A DNA stretch of 37,734 nucleotides. Source: MGIIa-K1 sp964577145 (GTDB lineage: Archaea; Thermoplasmatota; Poseidoniia; Poseidoniales; Poseidoniaceae). The stretch covers positions 1-37,734 of the forward strand of contig CAZNXM010000017.1 in NCBI GenBank assembly GCA_964577145.1, written 5' to 3'. The notes beneath the pieces are model-generated. The model worked only from the letters and a program-made list of their open reading frames with translations, was not told where the DNA came from and searched no databases. The position numbers and the translations under genes were made by a program. Numbering within the stretch: position 1 is the first letter of the stretch; each line of letters begins with the position of its first letter. Shown here piece by piece: positions 1-6,936 of the stretch.

Positions 1-645
1 AGTCTCGAACATGATGATAATGGGCTCATTGTAAGAATTACCATCTTCAAAAGTAATGCTTCCGTTCGAATTATACCAATATCCTACTTGCTCATTTTCG
101 CAATTCCATATTTGTATTTCACATGTTTCCTTCTTTAGAGAAAAACCATCATTGAATTGATCGGTGCCGTAACAGATTTCATGAGTTTCATTCTGAGTGC
201 AATGACCAACAGCACTATCCCACCTGAAATTGACCCAATCAACATATCTGCCTTCATCGGCTTCAAAACTGCCAGTATACTCCGTGCCTTCTGAAGGAAC
301 TAATTCCACATCATGGGTCTGCCAATCGTCGTCATACCCTCCTGTCGAAAGGAGGAGAATAAGTGGAAGTAGAAGTAGGGCAGAGGGAATTCCTGCGCCA
401 ATGCCGAGTTGTTTCCAGGAAAATGGAGGTTTTTCTATTGCAATCATTTGCCCGTCTGGGCCCATCTTGTAAGTGAGATTAGAATTCAGAGGGATGTTTC
501 CGCCAATACCACCATCTATACCGCCTGCAACGATTTGAGGCGCTCCTGTTAACTGTGGGGCACCAGTGAATGTTTGAGGCTGCACAACGATGTCTATCGA
601 TGGCGGTGCAGCCGAGGGAGGAGTTGGGGTCTGCTCTTCGTCCAT
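1..645 (-). CDS. Membrane-anchored hypothetical protein, 3' end cut by window edge
   Basis: The reading frame is open from the ATG at 645 to the left edge, giving 215 codons without a stop, so the C-terminus lies outside the window. The first ~75 residues are low-complexity and rich in Pro, Gly, Ala and Thr. They are followed by one hydrophobic helix at about residues 83-103 (IGAGIPSALLLLPLILLLS) and then an acidic, Cys-containing segment with predicted beta character (several Trp, Tyr and Asn, motif TYKM before the helix). The layout suggests a disordered cytoplasmic tail, one membrane pass and an extracellular domain whose Cys pairs could form disulfides. I do not recognise the family. The tRNA-Cys gene lies 116 bases away on the opposite strand. 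Confidence 0.75.
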   Translation of the reverse strand, partial: MDEEQTPTPPSAAPPSIDIVVQPQTFTGAPQLTGAPQIVAGGIDGGIGGNIPLNSNLTYKMGPDGQMIAIEKPPFSWKQLGIGAGIPSALLLLPLILLLSTGGYDDDWQTHDVELVPSEGTEYTGSFEADEGRYVDWVNFRWDSAVGHCTQNETHEICYGTDQFNDGFSLKKETCEIQIWNCENEQVGYWYNSNGSITFEDGNSYNEPIIIMFET

Positions 646-761
646 GCTTACCGCTATACATTCGTAGCCTTTACTGTAATGCCAACATTGTGTTGGTGCT
701 ATTGTTTCAGTACGCTAGCCATAAGGCGCGTTGAAATAGAACTGGTCAATCCCGATGCTGC

Positions 762-832
762 GCACGGATGTCAGAGCGGCTATGAGCGGGATTGCAGATC
801 CTGAGACCTGAGTTCAAATCTCAGTCCGTGCT
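762..832 (+). tRNA. tRNA-Cys (anticodon GCA)
   Basis: A complete cloverleaf can be folded by eye. The acceptor stem GCACGGA (762-768) pairs perfectly with TCCGTGC (825-831). The D arm has a 3-bp TCA/TGA stem. The anticodon stem CGGGA/TCCTG (one G-U pair) carries the loop TTGCAGA with anticodon GCA. There is a 4-base variable loop, and the T arm CTGAG/CTCAG has the loop TTCAAAT. Base 73 is T, the discriminator expected for cysteine tRNA. There is no intron and no encoded CCA. It lies alone, about 100 bases upstream of the aminotransferase gene. Confidence 0.96.
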
Positions 833-933
833 CCTCTCAATTTGACTGGGCTTTCGCGCATTGTTGATAGTGTACTTGCAGCAGGGCTGTAGTATCAGTG
901 CGGGTATCCACCACTGTATTGGAGCGTTTTTGC

Positions 934-2067
934 ATGCCGACACTCAATGATAGCGTTGGTAGTGTCGGACGCGGATTCGCCGCATTCCTAACCCCGCCGC
1001 CCGAAGGCACAGTTCGGTTCACTGTAGGGCAGCCCGATTTTCGAACACCTGATTCTGTAGTCGATATCGCAAAGGCCGCTCTTGATGATGGCCAACATGG
1101 ATACACTCGCAGCCAAGGTAGCGAAGAGGTTTGCGAGGCTGTCGCAAACCATCTAACAAAATACGGTATCGAAACTAATTCTTTGGACGTTGTTGTATCA
1201 CCGGGTTGCAAACAAGCATTGCTGTATGCAATGATGTCCTGCCTAAACGCTGGTGACGAAGTAATCCTATTTGCTCCAGCTTGGCCGTCATATGATGGAA
1301 TGCTCAAGTTGATTGGAGCGGTTCCGGTTCATGTTCCGGTTAACAGAAGTAATTACCATCCTAACATGGATGCAGTTAGAGCCGCTATTACCAGTCGCAC
1401 TAAGGCGATGATAATCAATTCACCAAACAACCCAACTGGGGCGGTCTACTTTCCGGCTGAAGTCGAAGAATTAACCGATATTGCCATCGAGAATGACCTC
1501 TGGATTTTCGATGATATGATTTACTCTGACCTCGTTTATTCCGACCACAAATATCTCTCTCCCGCAACACTTGATGGTGGTTTTGAGCGTACACTCACAA
1601 TCGGCGGCTGGTCTAAAATTTGGGCTATGACAGGATGGCGACTCGGGTGGATTACTGGTCCTTCTGAAGTGATGGAGGCTGTCAAAACCTGTCAAGCAAG
1701 TGCAGCAAGCCACGTTCCTACTTTCTTAATGGGCGCAGGTGCAAAGGCGCTTACGCTTGAGGAAGAGCCGCAAGCATTTTTTGAAGAATTCAAACAAAGG
1801 CGAGAAGTTTTCCACGCATTACTCGAGGATATTCCTGGAATCAATGCTCCAAAGCCAGAAGGTGCGTTCTACATTCTTGCCGACATTACAGAGACTGGAA
1901 TGGATGATGTTGAGTTCGCAACTAAGGCTCTAGAAGAAGCGAATGTGCAACTCGTGCCCGGCTCACTTATGCCGGGCGGAGAAGGGCTCGTCCGAATGAG
2001 TTACGGCACAAGCCTTGAGCAAATTCACGAAGGGTGCAGACGTCTCAAGCAATGGCTTGAGGGCTGA
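934..2067 (+). CDS. Class I/II PLP-dependent aminotransferase (AspC-like)
   Basis: A fold-type I aminotransferase that moves an amino group between an amino acid and a 2-oxo acid in the cytoplasm. From the ATG at 934 it has 377 residues, usual for the family. Visible motifs are SPNNPTG near residue 163, the cofactor-binding FDDMIY near 192-197, the Schiff-base lysine (K228) in GGWSKIWAMTGWRLGW, and the substrate-carboxylate arginine in VRMSYG near the C-terminus. An in-frame ATG at 898 would add 12 residues (MRVSTTVLERFC) unlike the family's usual start, so 934 is preferred. The family covers aspartate, aromatic and alanine aminotransferases, and the substrate cannot be settled from the sequence. 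Its last 23 bases overlap the convergent beta-propeller gene. Confidence 0.93.
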   Translation: MPTLNDSVGSVGRGFAAFLTPPPEGTVRFTVGQPDFRTPDSVVDIAKAALDDGQHGYTRSQGSEEVCEAVANHLTKYGIETNSLDVVVSPGCKQALLYAMMSCLNAGDEVILFAPAWPSYDGMLKLIGAVPVHVPVNRSNYHPNMDAVRAAITSRTKAMIINSPNNPTGAVYFPAEVEELTDIAIENDLWIFDDMIYSDLVYSDHKYLSPATLDGGFERTLTIGGWSKIWAMTGWRLGWITGPSEVMEAVKTCQASAASHVPTFLMGAGAKALTLEEEPQAFFEEFKQRREVFHALLEDIPGINAPKPEGAFYILADITETGMDDVEFATKALEEANVQLVPGSLMPGGEGLVRMSYGTSLEQIHEGCRRLKQWLEG

Positions 2068-3061
2068 TTTTGAAAATTGCGCCGCCATTATCGAAAGTGC
2101 CGTAATACAAGTTTCCATCAGGACCTGCTGTGATTGGAAGGGGGGTTCCTACGTCCCAAGCGAAAATACTCGCATCACCTTTCCAACCATCATCACCCAG
2201 TGTAAAATCGATCTTTACAATCTGGTGCCCCTTTGGTAAAAGTGTCGCCCATGAACCGTATACAGTCGCATATACTGTGTATTCATCTCCCGGCAATAAA
2301 TCGGGCTTTGTAGTCATGCCATTCAGTGAAGTATGGGGTGTCCAAGTGGCCACAGGTGCTTCGGTCCCAATCGGATTTGGGTCATCGGTTGATTCTGTTA
2401 ACCAGCCATATTCAGCCCCTTCGACCAATAAATTGACTTCTTCAACTGGGAAATCTTCTCCCATGGCATCCTGTCCATTATCGCTGAACAGATATCCTAT
2501 CCCTTCAACCCAAATCCCATCAAATGAATTTCTTACACCTGTTGCAAGAATCCCGTGTTCACCAGTTGTGGAGTTCACCCAAAGTAGAGCTGCATTTCGA
2601 GAGTCGTCTTCTTCACAATGATTGCAAGTACTACCGGAGTGCCAGATTAGAGTGCCATTTGGCAAGAGATTGATTGCATTGGTCTGGTGGTTACCCCAAG
2701 GTATGTCATCGATTAACACGGTTCGGTTCGTGAAATCTGAATCGAATTTGACTAGTCTGCCTTTCTCAGAGATGATGATTGAGTCCTCAAGAATTACCAT
2801 TCCATGTGGATTACGTAGCCCATCGATTAACACATTACCTTCAATATCGACAATGCGGCCCTCGTCTCTATCACAGATTAGAAGAGTTTCTTCATCGAAG
2901 ACCAAACAAGTTGGCCCCCCCAATCCAGTTGCTAATTTTTCAATTTGATATCCGTCGATAACATTGGCTTCCATTACGCCAGCATATGGGTAAATCTGCC
3001 TGGCGACAATGAACATTAAGAGAATCAAAAAAGTGGGAAGTAGTTCCCAACGTTTCTTCAT
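2045..3061 (-). CDS. Membrane-anchored beta-propeller, sorbosone/glucose dehydrogenase-like
   Basis: 338 residues. An N-terminal signal anchor (about residues 8-25, LLPTFLILLMFIVARQIYP) is followed by a run of beta-propeller blades. Sequence such as YQIEKLATGLGGPTCLVFD, LRNPHGMVI and the later DNGQDAMGEDFPVEEVN resembles the soluble quinoprotein sugar dehydrogenase (GSDH) and NHL-type propellers, in which the GxxxPxGL/M blades hold PQQ and calcium. A CNHC motif near residue 147 could form a disulfide or bind metal. It probably faces outward. Whether it oxidises a sugar or only binds one is not visible. The start lies 9 bases after the enolase stop, so the two genes are likely co-transcribed. 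Its 3' end overlaps the convergent aminotransferase. Confidence 0.72.
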   Translation of the reverse strand: MKKRWELLPTFLILLMFIVARQIYPYAGVMEANVIDGYQIEKLATGLGGPTCLVFDEETLLICDRDEGRIVDIEGNVLIDGLRNPHGMVILEDSIIISEKGRLVKFDSDFTNRTVLIDDIPWGNHQTNAINLLPNGTLIWHSGSTCNHCEEDDSRNAALLWVNSTTGEHGILATGVRNSFDGIWVEGIGYLFSDNGQDAMGEDFPVEEVNLLVEGAEYGWLTESTDDPNPIGTEAPVATWTPHTSLNGMTTKPDLLPGDEYTVYATVYGSWATLLPKGHQIVKIDFTLGDDGWKGDASIFAWDVGTPLPITAGPDGNLYYGTFDNGGAIFKISPQAIA

Positions 3062-3070
3062 CGAATCGCC

Positions 3071-4321
3071 TCAGAACGGTGAGCGGTACTCTGTTACTTC
3101 ATCGCTAATTCGCAATAATTGATTGTATTTGGAAACGCGGTCCGAACGGGCTGGTGCGCCAGTTTTGATCTGGCCGGCTCGGGTCCCAACTGCTAGGTCT
3201 GCAATTGTATGGTCTTCAGTTTCACCAGAGCGGTGGCTAACTACAGTGTTGAATCCATGGCTCGCTGCAAGATCCATCGTCTCAAGTGTTTCAGTTACTG
3301 TGCCAACCTGATTCACCTTGACGAGAATTGCATTGGCCGCTTTGGTCTCGATTCCCATAGAGAGCCTCTCGGCCTGAGTAACAAAGAGGTCGTCTCCAAC
3401 CAATTGTACGCGGTCTCCGATTGCTCGTGTACATGCTGACCAAGAGTGCCAATCATCTTCAGCAAATCCATCTTCGATTGAAAGTAATGGGTATTCGTCA
3501 ACCCATGTTGCGTAGATATCGCCTAATTCCTCGCCGGAAAGGGCTTTTCCGTCCATGTGATACTTGCCATCACGGAAGAATTCTGTCGATGCTACATCGA
3601 GTGCTATGCCTATGTCTTCAGTACTATATCCCGCACCTTCGATTGCTCGAACCATGTAGCGTAGTCCTTCCTCGTTGGTTGGAAGGTTAGGTGCAAAACC
3701 ACCCTCATCTCCAACTCCGCCAAGTAATCCATCCGCCTTGAGTTCACTCTTCAAAGAATGATAGCATTCAACACCTGCTCGAAGAGCTTCGGGGAATGAA
3801 TCGAAACCGTGAGGCATTACCATAAATTCCTGCACATCTACATTGCTTGCAGCATGAGCGCCTCCATTGAGAATATTGAGCATTGGAACCGGCATTAGGC
3901 CTCCTGCAACTCCCCCGACATAGCGCCAAAGTGGAAGTTCGTGGAGTGCTGCGCCAGCGTGAAGACACGCCATAGAAACTCCTAGCATGGCATTTGCACC
4001 GAGATTTGCTTTGTTTGGAGTGCCGTCGAGTTCAATCATTACTTCATCAATTGCATTCTGGTCATCAGCAGGCATCCCGACAAGTGCTTCTTGGATAGTC
4101 TCAACCACGTTGTTTATTGCATTGTCAACTCCTTTACCCAACCATCGACTTTTGTCGCCATCACGGAGTTCAACTGCCTCGTAGGCTCCTGTTGAGGCCC
4201 CACTTGGAACCATGGCACGGCCCATCAAAGAACCATTCACATAGCAATCTACCTCGACCGTGGGATTACCACGGCTATCGAGTACCATTCGGGCGTCGAG
4301 TCCAGAGATGATGTCAGACAT
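3071..4321 (-). CDS. eno: Enolase (phosphopyruvate hydratase)
   Basis: Interconverts 2-phosphoglycerate and phosphoenolpyruvate in glycolysis and gluconeogenesis. The 416 residues match the family length. The N-terminal DSRGNPTVEV and SGASTGAYEAVELRD, the acid residue in GDEGGF (E206), magnesium ligands near D242, E283 (SIEDGF) and D310 (VGDDLF), the catalytic lysine K335 in LVKVNQVGT, and the SHRSGETED loop are all present, so the enzyme should be active. GAGG lies 7 bases before the ATG and is a plausible ribosome-binding site. It sits between an unknown 146-aa gene upstream (58-base gap) and the propeller gene downstream (9-base gap), all on one strand. Confidence 0.98.
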   Translation of the reverse strand: MSDIISGLDARMVLDSRGNPTVEVDCYVNGSLMGRAMVPSGASTGAYEAVELRDGDKSRWLGKGVDNAINNVVETIQEALVGMPADDQNAIDEVMIELDGTPNKANLGANAMLGVSMACLHAGAALHELPLWRYVGGVAGGLMPVPMLNILNGGAHAASNVDVQEFMVMPHGFDSFPEALRAGVECYHSLKSELKADGLLGGVGDEGGFAPNLPTNEEGLRYMVRAIEGAGYSTEDIGIALDVASTEFFRDGKYHMDGKALSGEELGDIYATWVDEYPLLSIEDGFAEDDWHSWSACTRAIGDRVQLVGDDLFVTQAERLSMGIETKAANAILVKVNQVGTVTETLETMDLAASHGFNTVVSHRSGETEDHTIADLAVGTRAGQIKTGAPARSDRVSKYNQLLRISDEVTEYRSPF

Positions 4322-4379
4322 TGGTATGCCTCGTATTATGAGCGAGACGCCGTCCGTCCTTCAATGAAACGGAAAGAAA

Positions 4380-4820
4380 TCAAGGTTTGTTTAGCCATCT
4401 CATCCATGTTGAGACCGCCGATTGAACAGCAGGTATCTCGTGATTGGTAACACAATCACGTACCCAGCATAGTTGTTCAGACTCTGGTGTAACGCTGAAT
4501 AATTCGCCGCGATAGAGCAACTCTGGGTCGTCAACATCCGGGCGCTTGCGCCTATCATCAACAAAGCAGTGTACTAAGGATCGAGGATAATGCCTCATGG
4601 CTCCAGTTTCTGGTGAGCAAAACATGAGAGAAGATTTGAGGAATAATAGGGCGTCTCCAGACACGGGGTCAACCTCGTGACCTTCTACATGACAACCATC
4701 CAATACTGCAGCTACATCGACCTGGTACCAGTCGTTATGGGTTGTGTTAATCTTGAGGGCCGTGACCTCATCGAGGAATGCTTGAACTGCCGCCATCGAA
4801 AAGGTTTCAGCAGGGCTCAT
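4380..4820 (-). CDS. Hypothetical protein, 146 aa
   Basis: I do not recognise this family. It is a soluble, mildly acidic protein with no signal peptide or membrane segment. It has Trp-rich ends (NDWYQVDV near residue 30, STWMRWLNKP at the C-terminus) and five cysteines (residues near 49, 68, 85, 117 and 122) that form no clear metal-binding pattern. An internal Met at residue 9 is an alternative start. It is first in a leftward group with enolase and the propeller gene, and diverges from the Lrp-type regulator. The 225-base divergent gap holds the regulator's TATA box. Codon use looks like that of its neighbours, so it is probably a real lineage gene. Confidence 0.7.
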   Translation of the reverse strand: MSPAETFSMAAVQAFLDEVTALKINTTHNDWYQVDVAAVLDGCHVEGHEVDPVSGDALLFLKSSLMFCSPETGAMRHYPRSLVHCFVDDRRKRPDVDDPELLYRGELFSVTPESEQLCWVRDCVTNHEIPAVQSAVSTWMRWLNKP

Positions 4821-5016
4821 CGTTTACTGTGACGGGAGGGGGTCTTTTGAAGGCGATGGTGAAAATAAGGCTCCTCGAATGTTGGGAAGTTTGATATCCG
4901 TGAAGAGATTTGGAGATTGTCTCCCGAATTTTCTCGCTCCTGATACCGGAATGACCTCACCGAATACTAACATATAATAGGTGCGTTATTGAGGTTAAAG
5001 GGTAATTTTGGACAGA

Positions 5017-5025
5017 TTCATATAC
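5017..5025 (+). promoter_or_regulatory. TATA-like box for the Lrp-type regulator
   Basis: TTCATATAC is centred about 24 bases before the ATG at 5046. That is where an archaeal TATA box would sit for a leaderless or near-leaderless transcript. A second TATA-like stretch, CATATAAT, lies at 4971-4978 and could drive a longer 5' leader. Assignment is by position and composition only. Confidence 0.4.
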
Positions 5026-5045
5026 AGAAGCAGGTACGGCCGGGT

Positions 5046-5468
5046 ATGGCCCGTATCGCTGAGATAGACCGTGCAATCCTTGCTGAGCTACGCAAAAATG
5101 GACGTATGTCCTTTGTCGACCTTGCAAAATTAGTTAGCGCATCGGAGAGAACGGTTAGAACTCACGTCCGTCGCATGGAAGAGCAGGGTACAATTCGTGG
5201 ATACACTGTTCGAGAAGGTGGAGTTGGCCTAACTGCATTAATCAGAATCAAAGTCAGCCCAGGTGCTGAAATCGGAACCTTTGCTGGTGAAGTAACCGGC
5301 TGGGAAGGCGTTGAAATTTTGTACGAAGTTTCTGGAGAGGCTGACTTAGTCGCTCTAGTTCACGTCGATGACACCATGGCCCTGAGGACTCTTCTAGACC
5401 GAATGTGGCTCGCTGCTCCAAGTGAGATCGCATCGACAACTACCGAATTAGTTCTCGAGCAATACTAA
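5046..5468 (+). CDS. Lrp/AsnC family transcriptional regulator
   Basis: 140 residues. The N-terminal winged helix-turn-helix (about residues 1-60: IDRAILAELRKNGRMSFVDL, then SERTVRTHVRRMEEQGTIRG) is followed by a C-terminal RAM/AsnC ligand-binding domain (about 65-140, with VEILYEVSGEADLVALVHVD). Family members form octamers or dimers of dimers and sense amino acids or related metabolites. The ATG at 5046 gives the family's usual start just before the IDRAIL helix. An in-frame ATG at 4989 would add 19 unlike residues and lies upstream of the nearer TATA box. The targets are unknown, but it diverges from the 146-aa/enolase group, a common arrangement for local regulation. Confidence 0.93.
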   Translation: MARIAEIDRAILAELRKNGRMSFVDLAKLVSASERTVRTHVRRMEEQGTIRGYTVREGGVGLTALIRIKVSPGAEIGTFAGEVTGWEGVEILYEVSGEADLVALVHVDDTMALRTLLDRMWLAAPSEIASTTTELVLEQY

Positions 5469-5508
5469 CCAAAGGGTACCCCTGCGGTCACGGATAATCG
5501 TAAGGGGG

Positions 5509-6012
5509 TTACTTCCATTTTGAATCGAAGATTCCGGATTCATCTTTGAAGGATTTGAATTCCAAGTGGTTACCAGCAGGGTCCTGAATAAACATCGTCG
5601 CTTGAGCCCCTGGCTGGTCCTCATATCGAAGATATGGTCCAAGTACAAATTCAAGCCCCATGGATTCAAATTTGGCTCTCATCATATGCCAATCATCCCA
5701 TTCTAATACAAGGCCGAAATGCATTGCTGGTACTGTTTTTCCATCGACTGGGTTCGTCAAGATGGATGGCATTTCAGAGACTCTATGTGTGACTATTTGA
5801 TGCCCATGGAAATTGAAAACGCAAGATTCTTCTTTCTTGCGGCCGGGTGTACAACCCAGAATTTCAACGTAGAAATCGTAAGCAGCATCGATGTCATCAA
5901 CGGGAAATGCAAGGTGGAAAGGCCTCAATGCCTTAGGCGGGGAATAATCGATGCCACAAACTCGGCAAACTTCAGCCTCGTCCCAATCGCACTGCCTCTG
6001 GCATTGACTCAT
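5509..6012 (-). CDS. VOC (glyoxalase/dioxygenase fold) protein with N-terminal Cys cluster
   Basis: 167 residues. A vicinal-oxygen-chelate domain spans about residues 30-160: RPFHLAFPVDDIDAAYDFYV opens the first beta-alpha-beta-beta-beta module, and FIQDPAGNHLEFKSF closes the second. Candidate metal ligands are the His in FHLAF, the His in MHFGL and the Glu in HLEF. The preceding ~25 residues carry four cysteines (CQRQC and CRVC), which look like a small zinc site and are unusual for the family. Reaction and substrate are not identifiable; the family includes glyoxalases, dioxygenases and resistance proteins. It is the last gene of a leftward operon after TPR, DUF3147 and thioredoxin-like genes, 9 bases after the latter's stop. 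Confidence 0.83.
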   Translation of the reverse strand: MSQCQRQCDWDEAEVCRVCGIDYSPPKALRPFHLAFPVDDIDAAYDFYVEILGCTPGRKKEESCVFNFHGHQIVTHRVSEMPSILTNPVDGKTVPAMHFGLVLEWDDWHMMRAKFESMGLEFVLGPYLRYEDQPGAQATMFIQDPAGNHLEFKSFKDESGIFDSKWK

Positions 6013-6021
6013 GTCTTCGCC

Positions 6022-6564
6022 TCAGAACTTCCACTTGACTGAGCATCCGATGGATTCGGTTCTTGGAACCGGAGGGCTCTCTCCCATCGATAATGCATCC
6101 ATTGCATCTGATAGGTCGCTTGTAGTGGCTTCCATTGGGTTACGCGGAGAATTGTCCAAGCGCCCACGATAGACCACTGTGCCCTCTCCATTCAGAAGAT
6201 AGAATTCGGGAGTGCGTTGAGCCCCCCAAGCAGTGGCGACCTCTTGGCTCTCGTCGAAAAGATATGCGTAGGGCATTCCTTTGTTTGCTCTCTTCTCCAT
6301 ATTCTCGAATGAGTCTTCGACATATTTCTCTGTGTCATTAGAACTGATTCCAACAAAACCCATCCCTAATTCCGTAGCTTTTGCCGCTGCTCTGTTGATT
6401 CTATCAACGCTGCCGACAACATATGGACAATGATTGCATTCGAATACAACAACTGCTCCAGAGGAGGTTAGTATATCAGAAAGTGAGACCTCACTTCCTC
6501 CAATCGGTTCGTTTGCATTTGGTAGCGTAAACCCTACCGCTGAGTCACCCGGTTCTAGTCCCAT
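6022..6564 (-). CDS. Thioredoxin-like / peroxiredoxin-like (PRX_like1) protein
   Basis: A thioredoxin-fold redox protein of about 180 residues, probably cytoplasmic because no signal is visible. It opens with a peroxiredoxin-like GDSAVGFTLP, then has VVFECNHCPYV with the CxxC active site (CNHC), GISSNDTEKYVEDSFENM, and the cis-Pro motif RTPEFYLLN followed by YRGRLDNSP. This order matches the PRX_like1 group of the AhpC/TSA clan. Partner and substrate are unknown. I chose the ATG at 6564 because the family start falls just before GDSAV. A TTG at 6606 overlapping the upstream stop would add 14 residues. It lies between the DUF3147 and VOC genes on one strand. Confidence 0.85.
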   Translation of the reverse strand: MGLEPGDSAVGFTLPNANEPIGGSEVSLSDILTSSGAVVVFECNHCPYVVGSVDRINRAAAKATELGMGFVGISSNDTEKYVEDSFENMEKRANKGMPYAYLFDESQEVATAWGAQRTPEFYLLNGEGTVVYRGRLDNSPRNPMEATTSDLSDAMDALSMGESPPVPRTESIGCSVKWKF

Positions 6565-6602
6565 AAATTGCGGGAGTAGGTCGCAGGAGATGAACCCTCG
6601 GC

Positions 6603-6932
6603 TCAATCAGCCATTGCCATTACTACGCCACCATAGGCTAACATCGTGAGCGCACAACCTACTGCGAGAGCTGGCCAAAACGATAGTCCATTAGATGCAA
6701 GTATTGGGAAGGAGATGAATAATACAAGAGATGCAAGGACCATCCAGACAAGATCTTTTGAAAATGTCATCAAGTCTTCCATCGTCTTTCCATCTTGATG
6801 CATCCAAATCATCACGAGTACACTAACGATTGGAATGCTAGCAATTAGAGCGGATTTTTGCCCTGCTTCGGATGCGAAATAGACTATTATTCCTGAAAGA
6901 CCAGCCTTGATTGCTGCTTGCAAGAATGTCAT
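6603..6932 (-). CDS. DUF3147 family integral membrane protein
   Basis: 109 residues with four predicted membrane helices and short loops. The motif series SEAGQKSALIASIPIVSVLVMIW, MHQDGK and the late GLSFWPALAVGCALTMLAY matches DUF3147, a small four-helix family of unknown function found widely in bacteria. Length and helix count are complete. It starts 4 bases after the TPR protein stop, and its stop lies close to the thioredoxin-like gene, so it belongs to the middle of the operon. No catalytic residues stand out. A role in the envelope with the TPR protein is only a guess from position. Confidence 0.82.
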   Translation of the reverse strand: MTFLQAAIKAGLSGIIVYFASEAGQKSALIASIPIVSVLVMIWMHQDGKTMEDLMTFSKDLVWMVLASLVLFISFPILASNGLSFWPALAVGCALTMLAYGGVVMAMAD

Positions 6933-6936
6933 TCAA

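Noticed and set aside
5475..5482. GGGTACCC palindrome between the Lrp-type and VOC genes
   Set aside because: Eight bases are expected by chance many times in a window of this size, and no T-run follows to support a terminator.
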